Shown: positions 6,469 to 6,540 of the stretch, one piece after another
Layout: each line of letters opens with the position of its first letter
How positions within the stretch are numbered: the stretch's first letter is position 1
Assembly: GCA_002429425.1 (NCBI GenBank)
Contig: DIZR01000094.1
Coordinates: forward strand, 9,859-16,398
Direction of reading: 5' to 3'
From: Patescibacteria group bacterium UBA6023
GTDB taxonomy: Bacteria > Patescibacteriota > Minisyncoccia > Phycocordibacterales > UBA6899
Length of the DNA stretch: 6,540 bases
The notes under the pieces: model-generated
Databases searched by the model: none
Seen by the model: only the letters and a program-made list of their open reading frames with translations
What the model was told of the DNA's origin: nothing
Translations under genes and position numbers: made by a program

Positions 6469-6540
6469 CTAAATAGGGAGATTAGTAGGCGGCTCTCCCT
6501 TTCTTGATTCGATGCGCGCAAACGTTGGGGTTTCTGCAAC
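6469..6540 (-). CDS. 3' end of an unidentified gene (5' part beyond window)
   Basis: Reading minus from the right edge gives 23 codons ending in TAG at 6469-6471, one base before the mltG ATG. The visible end contains ARIESRKGEPP and closes with TNLPI. It is polar and proline-bearing like a disordered C-terminus, and I do not recognise the protein. Support for it being real is the one-base junction (TAG-C-ATG), which matches the tight spacing elsewhere in the string. Too little is visible to rule out a chance open frame. Confidence 0.5.
   Translation of the reverse strand, partial: VAETPTFARIESRKGEPPTNLPI

Noticed and set aside
6468..6539. TTG start for MltG at 6539.
   Set aside because: It overlaps the open frame of the upstream gene end, uses a rare start codon and adds no family sequence. 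ATG 6467 follows a stop by one base, as elsewhere in the string.

Overview
The window looks like a piece of a compact bacterial chromosome, most likely from a member of the Candidate Phyla Radiation (Patescibacteria, Parcubacteria-like). This is inferred from gene content and style: a moderately AT-rich, nearly gap-free, one-strand gene string, short versions of housekeeping proteins, a small membrane-anchored hypothetical of a kind I associate with that group, and almost no Shine-Dalgarno sequences. The standard code fits. TGA ends mnmA and does not interrupt the other genes, so the TGA=Gly code of Gracilibacteria/Absconditabacteria is not in use. The lineage is a guess from memory, not a measurement.

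All recognised genes lie on the minus strand and are transcribed from high to low coordinates. They run: the 3' end of an unidentified gene (6469-6540), mltG (5445-6467), murC (4069-5433), a DnaQ-like DEDDh exonuclease (3496-4059), mnmA (2400-3482), a membrane-anchored FKBP prolyl isomerase (1879-2358), a membrane-anchored protein of unknown function (1427-1873), an ATP-cone/Mrr-like nuclease (564-1415), and an MgtC/SapB membrane protein that runs off the left edge (1-506). Most junctions are 1-13 nt. The two larger gaps are 41 nt (mnmA/FKBP) and 57 nt (nuclease/mgtC), and both hold promoter-like sequences. No stretch above 300 bases lacks a gene. I see no RNA gene, mobile element, CRISPR array, large repeat or clear intrinsic terminator.

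Functionally the string mixes envelope work with nucleic-acid upkeep. The envelope part is MurC (peptidoglycan precursor synthesis), MltG (glycan-strand cleavage at the membrane), an extracytoplasmic FKBP, the anchored unknown and MgtC. The nucleic-acid part is the DEDDh exonuclease, the tRNA 2-thiouridylase MnmA and the ATP-cone nuclease. The tight spacing suggests one long transcript with coupled translation. mgtC, and perhaps the FKBP gene, could also start their own transcripts.

Most of this is ordinary housekeeping. The items that most merit a second look are the ATP-cone nuclease with an HhH-like tail, the mgtC start where a consensus -10 box lies between the only good Shine-Dalgarno sequence and the start codon, and the anchored FKBP/unknown pair. 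I do not see a clear-cut new multi-gene system.
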